DNA from: Plasmodiophora brassicae
Taxonomy: Eukaryota; Endomyxa; Phytomyxea; Plasmodiophorida; Plasmodiophoridae
Reading direction: 5' to 3'
Assembly (NCBI GenBank): GCA_039704465.1
Contig: JASFAU010000005.1
Location: 682,001-746,000 of the forward strand
DNA: 64,000 bases
The notes under the pieces were generated by a model. It searched no databases. It saw only the letters and a program-made list of their open reading frames with translations, and was not told where the DNA came from. This document shows positions 20,324-32,249 of this stretch, one piece after another (the first letter of the stretch is position 1; the number at the start of each line of letters is the position of its first letter). The translations under genes were made by a program, and so were the position numbers.

Positions 20324-21458
20324 GGCAAGTCCAGTCCTAGTCGTCAAGAAACCGAAAGGCGATGGCTATCGTCTATGTGTCGATCTTCGTAAAGTGAACG
20401 CACGGTGTGTTCCCACAGCATGGCCGATGCCGAATGTTGAGGCTGTTACGCGCAAGCTCTCCGGCATGACATGTTTCTTCACGATTGATGCTTTCAAGGG
20501 CTTCTGGTTGATGCCTTTGGCTAAGGAGTGTCAGGAAATCTTCAGCTTCATGACGGACGACGCTGTATTCACGCCTACGAGGAGCATTCAAGGGGGTATG
20601 AATTCGGCGGTTCAGTTCCACGCCCGAATGGCTGCTATCTTCGACGACATGAAGGAGAATTTGCTCATCTGGATTGACGACATACTCGGATTCGCGAGGT
20701 CGGAGGAAGACCTTCTTCATCAACTGACACGAGTGTTGGAGCGGTGTCGCGAGCGCAACCTGAAGCTGAACCCGAACAAGTGCACGTTGTTCGCTCGCGA
20801 GTTGAAGTGGTGCGGCAGGATATACTCGCGAGAAGGAGTTCGGCATGATCCAGAACGCATCGAGGCGCTGACCAGCATGCCACGCCCGAAGACCGCTACG
20901 GACCTGCAGCAGTTTCTGTGGGCGGCCAACTGGATGCGTACCCACGTACCCGGCTACGCAAGTATAGTACGACCGCTGCAAGAGCTGCTTGACATTGCCA
21001 ACGAGGAGCTCAAGCGCATTCGATCATCATCGCCATCATGTGTCTCGCTGGACGCACTGGGCTGGTCCGATCAGCACAGCAAGTCATTCGAGGACGTGCG
21101 CTTCGCTTTGATTCAACACGTTCAGCTGGCGTTTCCGAAGGAGGATTATCAGACCTGTCCGTTCACGGACGCCAGTGATGCAGCATGGTCGGCGGTGGTT
21201 ACGCAGATCCCGATGGATGACGTCAACCTGCCTGTATGTGAACAACGACATGAACCTCTCGCGTTCTACGGCAAGCGCTTCTCAGGTGCAGAGATCAGAT
21301 GGCCTACGATCGAGAAGGAGGCAGCCGCGATCATCAACGCTACGCAGCGCGGTGATTTCCTACTGCAGACATCCCGGGAGTTCCTGCTCTACTGCGATCA
21401 TCGCAATCTGACGTTCATCTTCGACCGGAACTCGGAGATCAAGAAGCATACGGCGCAG
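20324..21458 (+). pseudogene. E3 reverse transcriptase and RNase H
   Basis: An open frame reads RT palm blocks (LCVDLRKVN, FFTIDAFKGF, QEIFSFMTDDAVF), the active site LIWIDDILGF, the thumb (CTLFARELKWCGRIYS), and RNase H (PFTDASDAAWSAVVTQI, YCDHRNLTFIF). It ends where Copia sequence begins near 21459. The tryptophan before IDD is conserved with E2. Confidence 0.85.
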
Positions 21459-21708
21459 ATCGAACGAAGGATATCGAGGTCCAGTTCCACTACACCAGAG
21501 AGGCCGTCGAGGCCGGTCTGATTATGGTCCACAAGTGCCCGTCCGCCGAGATGGCGGCCGACTACCTGACGAAGCCCGCCCTCAGCACTTCTTATCACGC
21601 GAACCTGATCCTGGCCGGCATCATCGACACCGGTACCAAGGCGTGTGCTGCTGGAGGGGGCGTGTCAAACAACATGTCCAGTACAACCAGCAGCAGCACA
21701 TGCCTGCT

Positions 21709-24355
21709 CGGGAGGGGCTGTTGCGATAGAGGATGCTAACGTCGATGGTAGAGGTGCCATGATGGCGTCGGAAGAGATGGGCGTCGGGACGATCGTGTCA
21801 ACGTTCGGCGCAGGGCTCGACTCGGGACTGGATGGTGGCGCTGATGATGAACTGGCCGAGGCCGATCTTCCAAAACCGAATGTGAACGAGTTCTCCAGGA
21901 ATTCGGCAGTCGTTCTCTCGAACGTGTCTTCGCGGTCCACGTCGTAGAACCGCCACGCCTTCATGCCGGGCGTGAAACCGATGAACACAGCGCGAACACG
22001 ACGAGGCTCCAACTTGCTCGGCTTCTTCGTGGGGGGATGTGGTCGCATGGCATAGGCATCGCAACCGTAGACACGAAGGGCCGAGACGTCAGGTCGGGCG
22101 CGACGAGCTGCCTCGAACGATGTGCGACGTCCGGGAAGGACGGATCTCGGGTGGATGTTGTACAGGACGGCAGAGTAGGACAGCGACCAGGGCCACGTGG
22201 AGTCGGGCATGTGGGCATGACACCGGATCGATAGCTCGATGCAACAGAGCGTGTAATTGACGCTCTCGGCGCGGCCGTTCTGTTCCGGTGTGTACGGGAC
22301 TGACTTGCGGTGCAGGATGCCGGACGTGCTGTAGAACAGGACGCATGCCTTCGAGTTGAACTCGCCGCCACCGTCGGTCTGGAAGTCCCCGATACCTCGC
22401 ACTTCCTGATTGCGAAGGCGCGCGTCGTAGTTCTTAATGACATCGAGGGCGTCCGATTTGCGGCGAAGCAGGTAGACCGTCAGGTAGCGCGTGGAGTCGT
22501 CCAGCATCGTCTGGTAGTACTCGAAGCCGCCAATGCCGACAACGGGCCACCGACCGGATAAGTCGCTGTGCACGAGATCGCCGACACGAAGTGCCCGCGA
22601 CTTACTCGGAGGAAATGAGGAACGCTTACCTTTGACGAGGAGGCAGGCTTCGCATGGGCACCGGTCCGAACGCTTGGGAATGGGGCCGTCGAATTTCATG
22701 CCACGACAGCGGTTCCGCAGGATGTTCAGATTGCCATAGCCGAGATGGCCGGTTCGTGCGTGCCACAGATCGGGAGATGCAGCGGTGACCATTGCGGCGC
22801 GACAGGCGATGTCGGATACGATCAGGGAACAGGCTGGTACAGTCGGTTGCGTGTTGTTGGTGGATGGAGCTGATAGTGCGATCCGGTACAGGTTGTCTTG
22901 TCCACGGGTGCTGATCGCCACTGGCTGCCCGGTGGGTGCCGTCCAGCTGTCCTTCGAGTAGATGGTCGCGGTGGCGCCGTCGAATACGATCTTGTGGCCT
23001 GATCGGGTGAGTTGTCCGACTGAAACAAGCGCTTGACCAAGTCGTGGGACGTGCAGTGAGTCGATACTCATCGCCTGGGCATCCTTGCCGAATGACATCA
23101 CGCCCCGACCGGACGTAGTCGTTCGCGACAAATCAGCTAGTTCGACTTCTGGTCCAGAGACGCGTCGATAACGGCTGAGATGCTGGCGCAGGGGTGTCAT
23201 CGTTGTGGAACAGGCCGAGTCCAATAGTCCCATTGAGCTCGCGCTCGCGTCGATGGAGTGGCGTGCCGACAATGCACGCGTTGGCTCGGATGCCGGATCT
23301 GTCGGGAGAGCGCCAGACGATGGATACTCGTGGGACGTTGGTGACGATGTATTGCTGTTGTTGTTGTTGTTGTTGTCTCGATGCCGGATGTGCCGCTGCA
23401 GGCTGCATTCGCCATTCGTATGCTTCGATCCCGGATGAAAGACGCAGGACTCGTTACGTCGAGGTCCACGGGTACGTGTCGACGTATTGCAGCTGGATCG
23501 GTTGGCCGTCTGGAACGATTCTTGTCGGTCCCGCACGTCTCGGATGCGAATCTCTTCGCTCGTCAGTGACGCAACGACCTCGGAGACACTGGGCAGCGTG
23601 TCCAGTGCACGGTTGTGCAGGCCGGCGACGACCGCGTCCAGGTCGGATGATGCATTGGCCAGAATGAGGACGGCAACCAGAGCGTCAGTAAGGGACAGCA
23701 TTTCGGTCGGTACCGTTGCGCGGACGCGATGAGCTGCTGCTTGAACTCTGGCCGCGTAAGTGGCGACTGATTCGCCGGGCGTGTGCTGGATCGTGACGAG
23801 GTCGCGGATGGCGCGCACAACCGAGGCCAGCGACGACGGGCTGTACGCCTGGAACAGCACGCGCCAGCACTTGGCAGCCGATCCTGCTTGAAACAAGGAC
23901 AACGCAGACGCGATCTTGTGATCCAGCATGTGGACGAGTAGAATCTCGCGCGCGGCCGCCTCCAGAGCTGGGTCGTCCGTCGTACCGGTTGTAGCGGTCG
24001 GCGAGCCATCTTCGTTGATCCCGATGACGTTCGCGTATCCACGGTTGCGGAGCCAGAGGGCCGCGGTCTGAATCCAGGACGTGAACGAGTCTGGCGTTCC
24101 ATCGAACTTGGGCAGCGGTAGCCGACCTGCGTCGCTTCGGGTGTGCGCCTCGGCGACCATCGGCACGGACGGGATCGGTGGACAGCTGGGCGGGCGCGCC
24201 AGCTGCTGCTGCAGGATTCGAAGACGGTCGATCTTCTCCTGCCTTGCGACCTTTGCCTCCGCTTCGGCTAGACGGATGTCGATCTCGTCGATCGTCAGGT
24301 GATTCAACGGGTCGTCATCCGCGTTCGGTGTCGGCGTCGCCTGGCGCTCGGCCAT
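21709..24355 (-). CDS. C2 Gag-protease-integrase polyprotein (3' truncated)
   Basis: An uninterrupted frame of about 880 codons from the ATG at 24355. The Gag region includes PKFDGTPDSFTSW and the unusual knuckle CVFHPGSKHTNGEC (Cys-x2-His-x4-His-x4-Cys). An Asn run (about 23350-23375) follows. The protease active site is LLDSACSTTM. Integrase has a zinc region (HARTGHLGYGN...CPCEACLL) and catalytic D (HSDLSG), D (QTDGGGEF) and E (EQNGRAESVN), and the Copia-type C-terminal block VFIGFTPGMKAWRFYD. It ends before RT. The frame is intact, so Gag and integrase could still be produced and might serve the TRIM elements in trans. Confidence 0.82.
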
Positions 24356-24396
24356 GACGAGTAGAGGTAAAGCGCCTGCGCTTACGACTGTTAATC

Positions 24397-24585
24397 TGTG
24401 GAAGACGATAACGAAGTGAAGTGTATTACGTACGGCGTTTGCGCAACGGCACGGTGGACGTTACAGTGGCGACGTAGTCGCCGACGACGTAACGGCTGCC
24501 AACGGCGGCGAGCGCGGAGTTTCGGAGTGCGTGACGGCGTGCTGCAGGCATGTGCTGCTGGTTGTACTGGACATGTTGTTTGACA
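24397..24585 (-). repeat. 5' LTR of C2
   Basis: TGTCAAACAACATG... on the minus strand, with the shared PBS adjacent (24383-24396). Its first 43 bases occur again inverted at 21663-21705. Confidence 0.85.
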
Positions 24586-26330
24586 CATTGCATCTACAAG
24601 GCTTCAGCTACAAGATGAAGGAGATCGCTGGAACCGACAACGTATGGGCAGACCTTCTGACCCGATGGGGAGCTGGTCGCATCGCACTGTCATGTAGAGC
24701 AACGCGCATCATGCAGATGGACGATTTGCGAGTCACTCCTCGGCAAATCCTGAATTCAGCTGGCCGACCGAAAAGGAGATCCGCGATTCGCAACGCTTTC
24801 TGTCACGAGATGAGAAGATCGAGGACGGGGTCTACTTCGATGAAGCTGATCGTCTGTGGAAAAACGAGAGCAAAGCCGTTCTTATTCCTTGTCATCAAGA
24901 CTGCAAGAGTCTACGCCTTCGAATCCTGGTCATTGGCCATTGCGCAAGCGCTGGTCATCGTGCGTCGGAAGTAACCAAGCAGATGATCACGGAGCGCTTC
25001 TTCTGGACCAAGATCAATCAGGACATTGAAGCGATGTGTCAGCAATGCCTGCATTGCATCACGACACGCGGTGGTAAGAAAGTTCCTCGGCCGCTCGGTG
25101 AAGTATTACATGGTCACCAGCCGTTCGACGTACTCACCATGGACTATCTCTATGTGGAGCCTGTCAGGGGCGCGGACCACAAGTACAAGTATATCCTGCT
25201 CTTGAAGGATGACTTCAGTGGTTATGTTCGTCTGATTCCATCAGCTGAAGCGACAAGTCGTGTTGCTGCGTAAGCTCTGAATCAGTGGATTGCCGATTTC
25301 GCAACGCCCGAGTACCTGGTCACGGACGGTGGTTCACACTTCACTGCAGAAGTCATGGAGGAGCTTACCCGGCTACGAGATGTTCAGCATCACATCACAA
25401 CGGCATATTGTCCGTGGGCTAACGGCACGGTGGAACGCGTGAACCGCACGGTGCTTAACGTCATGCGATCAGTCCTGAACGAGGCCCAGATTAGCACGCA
25501 CAACTGGCCGTACTTATGTCCTGTTGTCCAGCATGTCATCAACCACACACCAAGTCGACGACTCAACGGCTACGCGCCATTCACGGTTATCACGGGACGT
25601 TCACCGGAAAGCCCGCTTGACCAGATCTGGGACCCAGTAGAAAGACAGTGTCGACGAGTACCACCGGAGGGATTCGCCAAATACGTGCAGATGTTGCAAG
25701 AGACTCTCGACGAGATCCACAAGGCCGTCGATGAAGCGAAGGCACAGCGACATGCTGCCAATGTTGAGCAACGACGACGACGACTCAAGAGTAGTCCCTA
25801 CGAATCGTTCATCGTTGGCGACTACGTGCTCAATGCCAAGCCGGTACCAGGTCCTGCGCAGAAGCTGATAGCGCAGTGGCGGGGACCGTACCGAGTTGTC
25901 AAGCAAATCAACGAGCAAGTGTATGAGTTGGAGAACCCACTATCTGAACGACGCTTCAACGCACGCACGCAACGAATTCGACGATATGCAGACGCTGACT
26001 TGAACATGACCGTCGATTTGAAGCGCCATCTCCAACACACTGACCAGCATTTGATTGTGGACGATCTATTGGATTGTCGTATCGATCGAGACACGCAAGA
26101 ACTGCAGATCAAGGTATCGTGGTCTGGGTTTGATCTTGAGGAGGCGACGTGGGAACCTGCACATATCATTTATGAGGACGTTCCCGAGTTATGTAGTGTA
26201 CCAGCTCATAAGACGTCTGGGAGACAATCATCCACAAGCGGAAGCTCTACGTCGTTTCGCCCCAGCACCAAAGCGAGCGAGTAACGCGCAACGCCAGACA
26301 AAGCAGAAGCAGCGACGACGGCATTAGGTA
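24586..26330 (+). pseudogene. E3 RNase H end, integrase and chromodomain
   Basis: E3 resumes with LHLQGFSYKMKEIAGT..., then (after a frameshift near 24750) the integrase zinc finger (GHCASAGHRA...CQQCLHC), and the catalytic core D (TMDYLY), D (VTDGGSHF), E (NGTVERVNR). A TAA at 25271 replaces the Glu codon found in E2. The chromodomain is at 26040-26180. A last frameshift near 26195 splits the Lys/Arg-rich tail, which can be read to 26325 in the next frame. It is therefore inactive by at least three lesions. Confidence 0.83.
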
Positions 26331-26790
26331 TGAATGACAATGCCTGTGCAGTGTTTACGGTTTGTGGTTGTACAGGAGTCAACCGTCAAACACGCTTATT
26401 CAGTACCGTCGGGACCGGAAGGACGACGCAACCGTATCGGTTCTGCAATGGACGATACGAGGATGATCATGATCATGGTCCTCAATAATTGTGGGCCCGG
26501 TTCTCAAATAATTGGGACCATTGCAACTGGTTTGCATGCAAGTCATGGAATCAGTCAACCTGGTTGTTATGCGATCATGCAACCACGGTTTATGGCGCTC
26601 CTCTGAGAGGCCATCACGCTATTCGATGGGTAGTCACACAGGTGGCCTCATCAATATCGTTGTGTCACGGGACATTCGGCAGCATCCATTAAGTCACTCG
26701 TCACCGCAGATTTGACTCTGGTCAGGGCGTTCTGACTATCGAGACTCTGTTGCGCTGGGGGTCCACGCATCTGTGTCGGCCGCTGAGCTA
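26331..26790 (+). repeat. E-family 3' UTR
   Basis: Non-coding sequence after the E3 stop. 26452-26790 is nearly identical to 33621-33959 and related to the minus-strand UTR of E2 (9000-9370). Conserved parts are ATGATCATGATCATGG and the segment GGGGGTCCACGCATC. Confidence 0.8.
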
Positions 26791-27122
26791 GCACAGGGAA
26801 CCATCTGGGGTCAAATAAGGGTTCAAATGAGGCTTTTCAGCATTGCCCCAAGATGACCCCTGTTTGACTCCCACTTGCCATCCAGTCACACTGTCGTCGG
26901 GGTGCCCGTCACAACCCTACTAAATTTGGAAACCTACTATTTATAGTTTCTCTCGGCGTGCACCTCGCTCGGAAACGTTGGGAGACATAAACCTTTTTAT
27001 TACATAATGGCGTCTGGAGCCTCACTTTTTCCATGGCGATTACCTCCTAAAATGAAAAGTATACATTGGATAATACCAGCAACATTGAGATCCACAGAGC
27101 AAGCTTACCGGTAGGCGCCGTC
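26791..27122. other. Unassigned stretch
   Basis: Begins CACAGGGAACCATCTGGGG, which may be the end of an unknown element, then becomes AT-richer. No coding signal is seen. Confidence 0.35.
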
Positions 27123-27595
27123 TTACACGCGATCAAGGACTTGCAGAAGCCCAGCGACAACCATGTCAATGATGTGGCTCTCACGAAACTGCGCGTTCGC
27201 CTCATGTGGCATTAGCTGTTGTCTCAACTGTCGGAGAAAGTCAAACAGGCAGTCGTCGTGACCATCTACACAATGATTATTAAATTGGCGACAAATATGT
27301 GAATCCTTCATCTCCGTACTTTCAGTATGTCGGCACAGCACGTTCGATTCGCGCGAACATACATTTTCGGCCTTACGCTTGCTCTTGCGCGTCTGCTTAA
27401 TGACTGACACGAAGATACGTTTAGAATTTCGAGACAAGATTTGGTTGCAGACTTCGACAAACGTTGCTTTGTATCCTCTACGGTCCACCATTTGACCGGA
27501 AGTCCAATGGATGGACCCTCTCTTAACATCCTGATGTGTATCTCCACGTCTTTATGGCAATCCCTCGACAGGTCGGCCTTGTATGTCCTATACAA
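27123..27595 (-). CDS. Unrecognised ORF pair
   Basis: Two overlapping minus-strand frames (27595-27308 and 27491-27123). Both have gene-like composition, and the second ends in a hydrophobic/acidic tail (HIIDMVVAGLLQVLDRV). They could be one spliced or frameshifted product. No domain is recognised and no start context decides between them. Confidence 0.3.
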
Positions 27596-28405
27596 TAACA
27601 GTTAATGTTCGTTTCGCCGGACAGACACGCGTGTAACGAACGACGTGTATATCGTCCTGGCAAGGTTGATTGCACGTTTACGCTCTGCTGTGCGCTCTTG
27701 CCGCGCGCCTTGTGACCGAAACTTCTTCAGAAGTTCTTCCTCTTCCGCAGACGGCACGCCCGCTTGTCTGCGCCTGCGCCAGACTCAGGGAAACGGTATG
27801 CGACCCTGCACTCGCCATACGCTTTCGTTATTGAGCAGCAACCGCCAGTCTCACGTCACACGAGGCAGCCGCACGCGCTCACCGGGCTGGCCGTACACTG
27901 TAACTGCATGCGACATCGGGTGCCGGTTGCTGCACTCTGCAGCAAAGCGCGCGACGGCACTCCGAGTCGCACCTTCTCGTTTCTGCCCTCCGTGGCAGGC
28001 AGCGGCGAATGCGATCGTGAAATCGGCAGTGGCCGTATCGATTCGCGAAGCAATTCAATATCGACGCGACTACTCAATACCCTTGTATTGCTTGCAAATG
28101 CTTAGGAGCTAGCTACCGTACAGGTACTTGATTCAGATAGTTTCGTACAAGAGTTCAAACAACAATGCAATGTACCTTGACTCAAACTGCCGCACCGATA
28201 TCTCGAGCAATTGTTGACTGTAATGTTTCAGCAGTCATGTTTCCTCTGGATTCAATACAAACCATTGTCGCTTGTACGACGGCATTGTTGTGGATGACTG
28301 ATGCCGGAACCGTAACGATGTTGTTTGGAACGACCTCGTGAAGCGCCTGCCACATCGTATCTGCGCTTCCAGGGTTATACCACCCATTTCCTACACAATG
28401 ACAAG
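27596..28405. other. Unassigned stretch
   Basis: Short overlapping frames on both strands only. No repeat, domain or intron pattern is seen. Confidence 0.4.
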
Positions 28406-28865
28406 TCAGTTACAAAACCAAGAGAAGAACTGCTGATAAATACGGTTGGGATAAAATCTGGGAAGAACTCGATCGTACGGCTTGTCGCAGGCGTGAAGTT
28501 TGTACCATCGGCCAACCAGAATTAAGCAAATCGAATCCGCCTCATGTGCCAACCGATGCGACCAGCCTAGATCGAGCTTGACGAGGTTGCTTATGTCACC
28601 CATGTAGAGGCCAGCCTCTTCGAATTCGACAACAAACTTCGAGTTGCATGTCTTGTACGACTCGTCAACGTCCTGCTTCCGAAACATACATCTACCTGAA
28701 ATGATTTCAAACCAATTGTCGTGAACCAAAATGGCAAGCTCAGTACCGATGTCAGCACGAGAGCTGGATTGAACAGACTTTGGAAGGCAGACTGATCCGA
28801 ACGACGATTTGTGCAACGAGCAGAACAGATCGAAGCTTCCAAGATGACGAAACATGCCAGAGAAT
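28406..28865 (-). CDS. Hypothetical ORF truncated by Copia C3
   Basis: About 150 codons on the minus strand with natural-looking composition (KLDLGWSHRLAHEADSICL, FVVEFEEAGLYMGDISNL). The upstream end runs into C3, so the true start is lost. No family is recognised. It could be a host exon or a transposon gene. Confidence 0.35.
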
Positions 28866-30528
28866 GAATTCTGACCGGATCCAGGCCAGCTGGCGGGTAT
28901 CAGCACACAGCGACTTGATCTCTGCATGTGTGGACGATAAGCTAACTTTGACTGCGCCCAGGTCTTGGCGACGTGACTGCCAGTGCACGGGGCCGCCAGC
29001 CAGCAGGATGATGTGGCCGGAGCGCGACCGTCGCGTGTCAGGGTCGGATGCCCAATCAGCGTCGGCGTATGCGATCAGACGATCTTCGGGCTGGCGTTCG
29101 TATCGGATGCCGTGCGTCATGGTGCCGGCGAGGTACTTAAGAACGCGTTGCCCCGCACGCCAATGCTGGATGCCGGGATTCGAGGAGAATTGGGCCAGTA
29201 CATTCGTTATGTACGCGATGTCGGGACGGCATCGATGGGCGAGCCATGTCAGGCAGCCAATAAGTTTGAAGTACGGCTTGGTCGCCATTTCGTCGCGGTC
29301 GAGGTCGCTTTGTGGACTCATTGTCGTTGATAGGTGAACGCCAGGCTGGTGCGGCGTGTCGACCGGATGACAATGCGACATGTTGAAGTCGCTCAACACC
29401 TTCTCGATGTACTCGGCTTGGTCAAGGGTGATGGCGCCGGTGCCAGGTTCGCGTCGGATGCGCATGCCAAGCAGGGTCGACGGTTCACCTTGATCGGTGA
29501 TCTCGGCCATCGTGGAGAGCTTCTCGAGAACGGATTCCGCGAACGGGACGTCATTGTACGCCAGCAGACCGTCGTCGGTGTGCACCGACATGATCATGAA
29601 CTTTCCATCGCGATCGTACCGGAAGACGCAGGGGTCCGCGATGATCGATTCGAATCCGAGTGATAACAGCATCTCCCGAAGCGTCTTGTACCAACGTTCG
29701 GCGCCTTGTTTCGTTCCATAAAGGGCCTTTTGCAGTTGACGAACTCGGTACGGGACGTGATGATCGGTGATCCGGCTGACGAATGTAAACATCATGGAGC
29801 ATGTCGGCGTTCAGGTATGCGGCCACCCAGTCGACCTGGCGAAGATGCAGGCCGTGCTGCGCCGCGAGCGCTAGGATAACGAGGAACGCAGTGGCACGGG
29901 CGGTCGGCGCGAACGTATCGTCGAAGTCGATGCCGGGGCGTTGTCGGAAGCCCTGAGCACAGAGTCGGGCGGTGAACTTGCGGATGCCACCGTTGCCACT
30001 GAGCGAGGACTTCACTCGGAACACCCACTTGGCGCCAACAGCGATCTTACTTTTCGGCAGGTCGATTAGCGGGCCGAACGTGTCCTTGGCGTCCAGTGTT
30101 GCCATCTGGGTGACGGCGGCGTCCCACCAGTGACCATCGAAAGGTGATGAGAGGGCATCGGCCATTGAGTTGGGTACGGGAATGTCGGTCGCTTTCAGCT
30201 TCGACAGGTCGGGTCGTGGTAGACGGGCTGGGTCGATCGGGGCGGATACCTTGGCTCGACATGCCTTGGCAGCGGCGCCGCGAGATGTCGGACGGTTGGA
30301 CCTGATGGCCTGATTGATCAGACGGCGCTCCTCAACCTGCTGCCAATGCCGGATCAGTCGGCGGGAGCGACGAGGAGGGCGCTGTGTCGGGGACGTTATG
30401 GTCGGATTCTGGAACCAGGCGTCGACCGTCGAGGACCACCGTGTCGACGAACGATTGGCCGCCTCCGGCGCTTTCCACCATTCACCAGGCGGTTGACGAC
30501 GACGATTCGATCGGCGAGGGCGTGGCAC
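28866..30528 (-). pseudogene. C3 reverse transcriptase and partial RNase H
   Basis: Two overlapping frames (30528-29551 and 29795-28866) cover RVT_2: WVFRVK, FDDTFAPTAR, KQGAERWY, the VHTDDGLLAY active site, and the RNase H start (ADADWASDP, SSTHAEIKSL). It stops at the truncation point. The same frameshift seen in C1 near the RT centre occurs here, so it predates the split of the two copies or is a systematic sequence feature. Confidence 0.82.
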
Positions 30529-32249
30529 GTCGATGACATTGTGGTCAACGATATCAGCAGCATCGGAATTGTCGTGGACGTCGGGATCGGCAGCTTCGTT
30601 GGGAGAGTCGTTGCTGGACGCCGAACCTTCGTAGTCGGGATCATCTTCAGCGTCATCATCATCTTCGTCGGTGGATACGTCATCAGGAGACGGTGAGCGC
30701 GACGGTCGGACGATCTCGGAAGGCGATGACGCAGCGGCAGGTGACGGAGGCTCGGGAGGGATGATGCTGCGAGAGAGGATGCTGACGTCGATGGTAGAGG
30801 TGCCATGACGGCGTCGGAAGAGACGGGCGTCGGGACGATCGTGTCAACGTTCGGCGCAGAGCTCGACTCGGGACTGGACGGTGGCGCTGATGATGAACTA
30901 GCAGGGCTGGATCTTCCAAAGCCGAATGTGAACGAGGTCTCCAGGAACTCGGCAGTCGTGCTCTCGAACGTGTCTTCCCGGTCCACGTCGTAGAACCGCC
31001 AAGCCTTCATCCCGGGCGTGAAACCGATGAACACAGCGCGAACACGACGAGGCTCCAACTTGCTCGGCTTCTTCGTGGCTGGATGTGGTCGCATGTCATA
31101 GGCATCGCAACCGTAGACACGAAGGGCCGAGATGTTAGGTAGGGCGCGACGAGCAGCCTCGAACGATGTGCGACGCCCGGGAAGGACTGATCTCGGGTGG
31201 ATGTTGTACAGTATCGCAGAGTAGGACAGCGGCCAGGGCCACGTGGAGGCAGGCATGCTAGAGTGGCACCGGATTGAGCTTTCGATACCGCAGAGCGTGT
31301 AGTTGACGCTTTCAGCGCGGCCGTTCTGCTCGGGCGTGTACGGGACAGATTTGCGGTGCAGGATGCCGGACTCGTTGTAGAACAGGACGCACGCCTTGGA
31401 GTTGTACTCGCCGCCACCGTCAGTCTGGAACGTCCGGATACCACGTCCTTCCTGGTTGCGAAGACGCGCGTCATAGTCCTTGATGACGTCGAGCGCCTCC
31501 GATTTGCGACGTAGCAGATAGACGGACAGGTACCGAGAGGAATCGTCCAGCATGGTCTGGTAGTACTCAAAGCCGCCGACACCGACGACAGGCCATCGTC
31601 CGGACAGATCGCTATGGTCGAGATCGCCAACACGACGCGCGCGCGACGTACTGGGAGGGAATGATGACCGTTTGCCCTTGGCGAGTAAACATGCAGCGCA
31701 TGGACATCGATCTTGCGGCCTCGGGATTGGCCCGTCGAACTTCATGCCACGACAACGTTTGTGCAGGATGCGCAGGTTGCCGTAACCCAGGTGGCCGGTT
31801 CGAGCGTGCCAGACAGCTGGAGCTGCGGCGGTGACCTTAGCGACGCGGCATGAGACGCTGGATGCGATCAAGGAGCAGACTCGGGCGGAATGAAGTGTGC
31901 CGGGCGCGGAGGTTGGAGCGGATAATGGAATCCGGTACAGGTTATCGTGTCCTCGTTGACTGACGGCCACTGGCTGACCGACGGGCGCCGTCCAGTTGGC
32001 CCCCGAGTAGATCTTCGCGGTATCGCCGTCGAACACGATCTTGTGACCTGATCTGGTGAGCTGGCCAACTGATACTAGCGCTTGGCCAAGTCGGGGAACG
32101 TGCAGCGAATCGATACTCGTCGCCTGGACATCCATGCCGAATGACGTCACGCCTCGACCGGAAGTGGTCGTACGCGACAGATCGGCTAGCTCAACTTCCG
32201 GTCCGGTGCCTTGGCGATAGCAGCTGAGATGTCGGCGCATGGGCGTCAT
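30480..32249 (-). pseudogene. C3 protease end and integrase
   Basis: The frame 32249 downward continues the protease (TPMRRHLSCYR) and integrase: HARTGHLGYGN, CPCAACLL, catalytic D (HSDLSG), D (QTDGGGEYNS), E (EQNGRAESVN), and the FIGFTPGMKAWRFYD block. It passes into the Ser/Pro-rich linker before RT. It is separated from gag by one frameshift, so this copy is defective, although every domain is still easy to read. Confidence 0.82.

Larger units (their letters stand above)
21459..24585 (-). mobile_element. Copia element C2, internally inverted
   Basis: From the right: a 189-bp 5' LTR (24397-24585, minus), a PBS, then gag-protease-integrase down to about 21709. There it is fused to a plus-oriented Copia 3' end (21459-21705: last part of RNase H, PPT, and the first 43 bases of an LTR). 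RT is missing. The left junction with E3 lies in a short stretch shared by both sequences (about ATCGAACG). It looks like one insertion that suffered an inversion/deletion. Confidence 0.8.
18663..26790 (+). mobile_element. Gypsy-like element E3, with a solo LTR and Copia C2 inserted
   Basis: A second member of the E2 family in plus orientation. It starts with an LTR-like TGTAG...CTATATTTAG segment at 18663, then Gag-like domain, protease, RT, RNase H, integrase, chromodomain and a long 3' UTR ending near 26790. A TRIM solo LTR (20124-20318) interrupts RT, and a rearranged Copia (21459-24585) sits between RNase H and integrase. No complete 3' LTR is visible. Confidence 0.83.
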
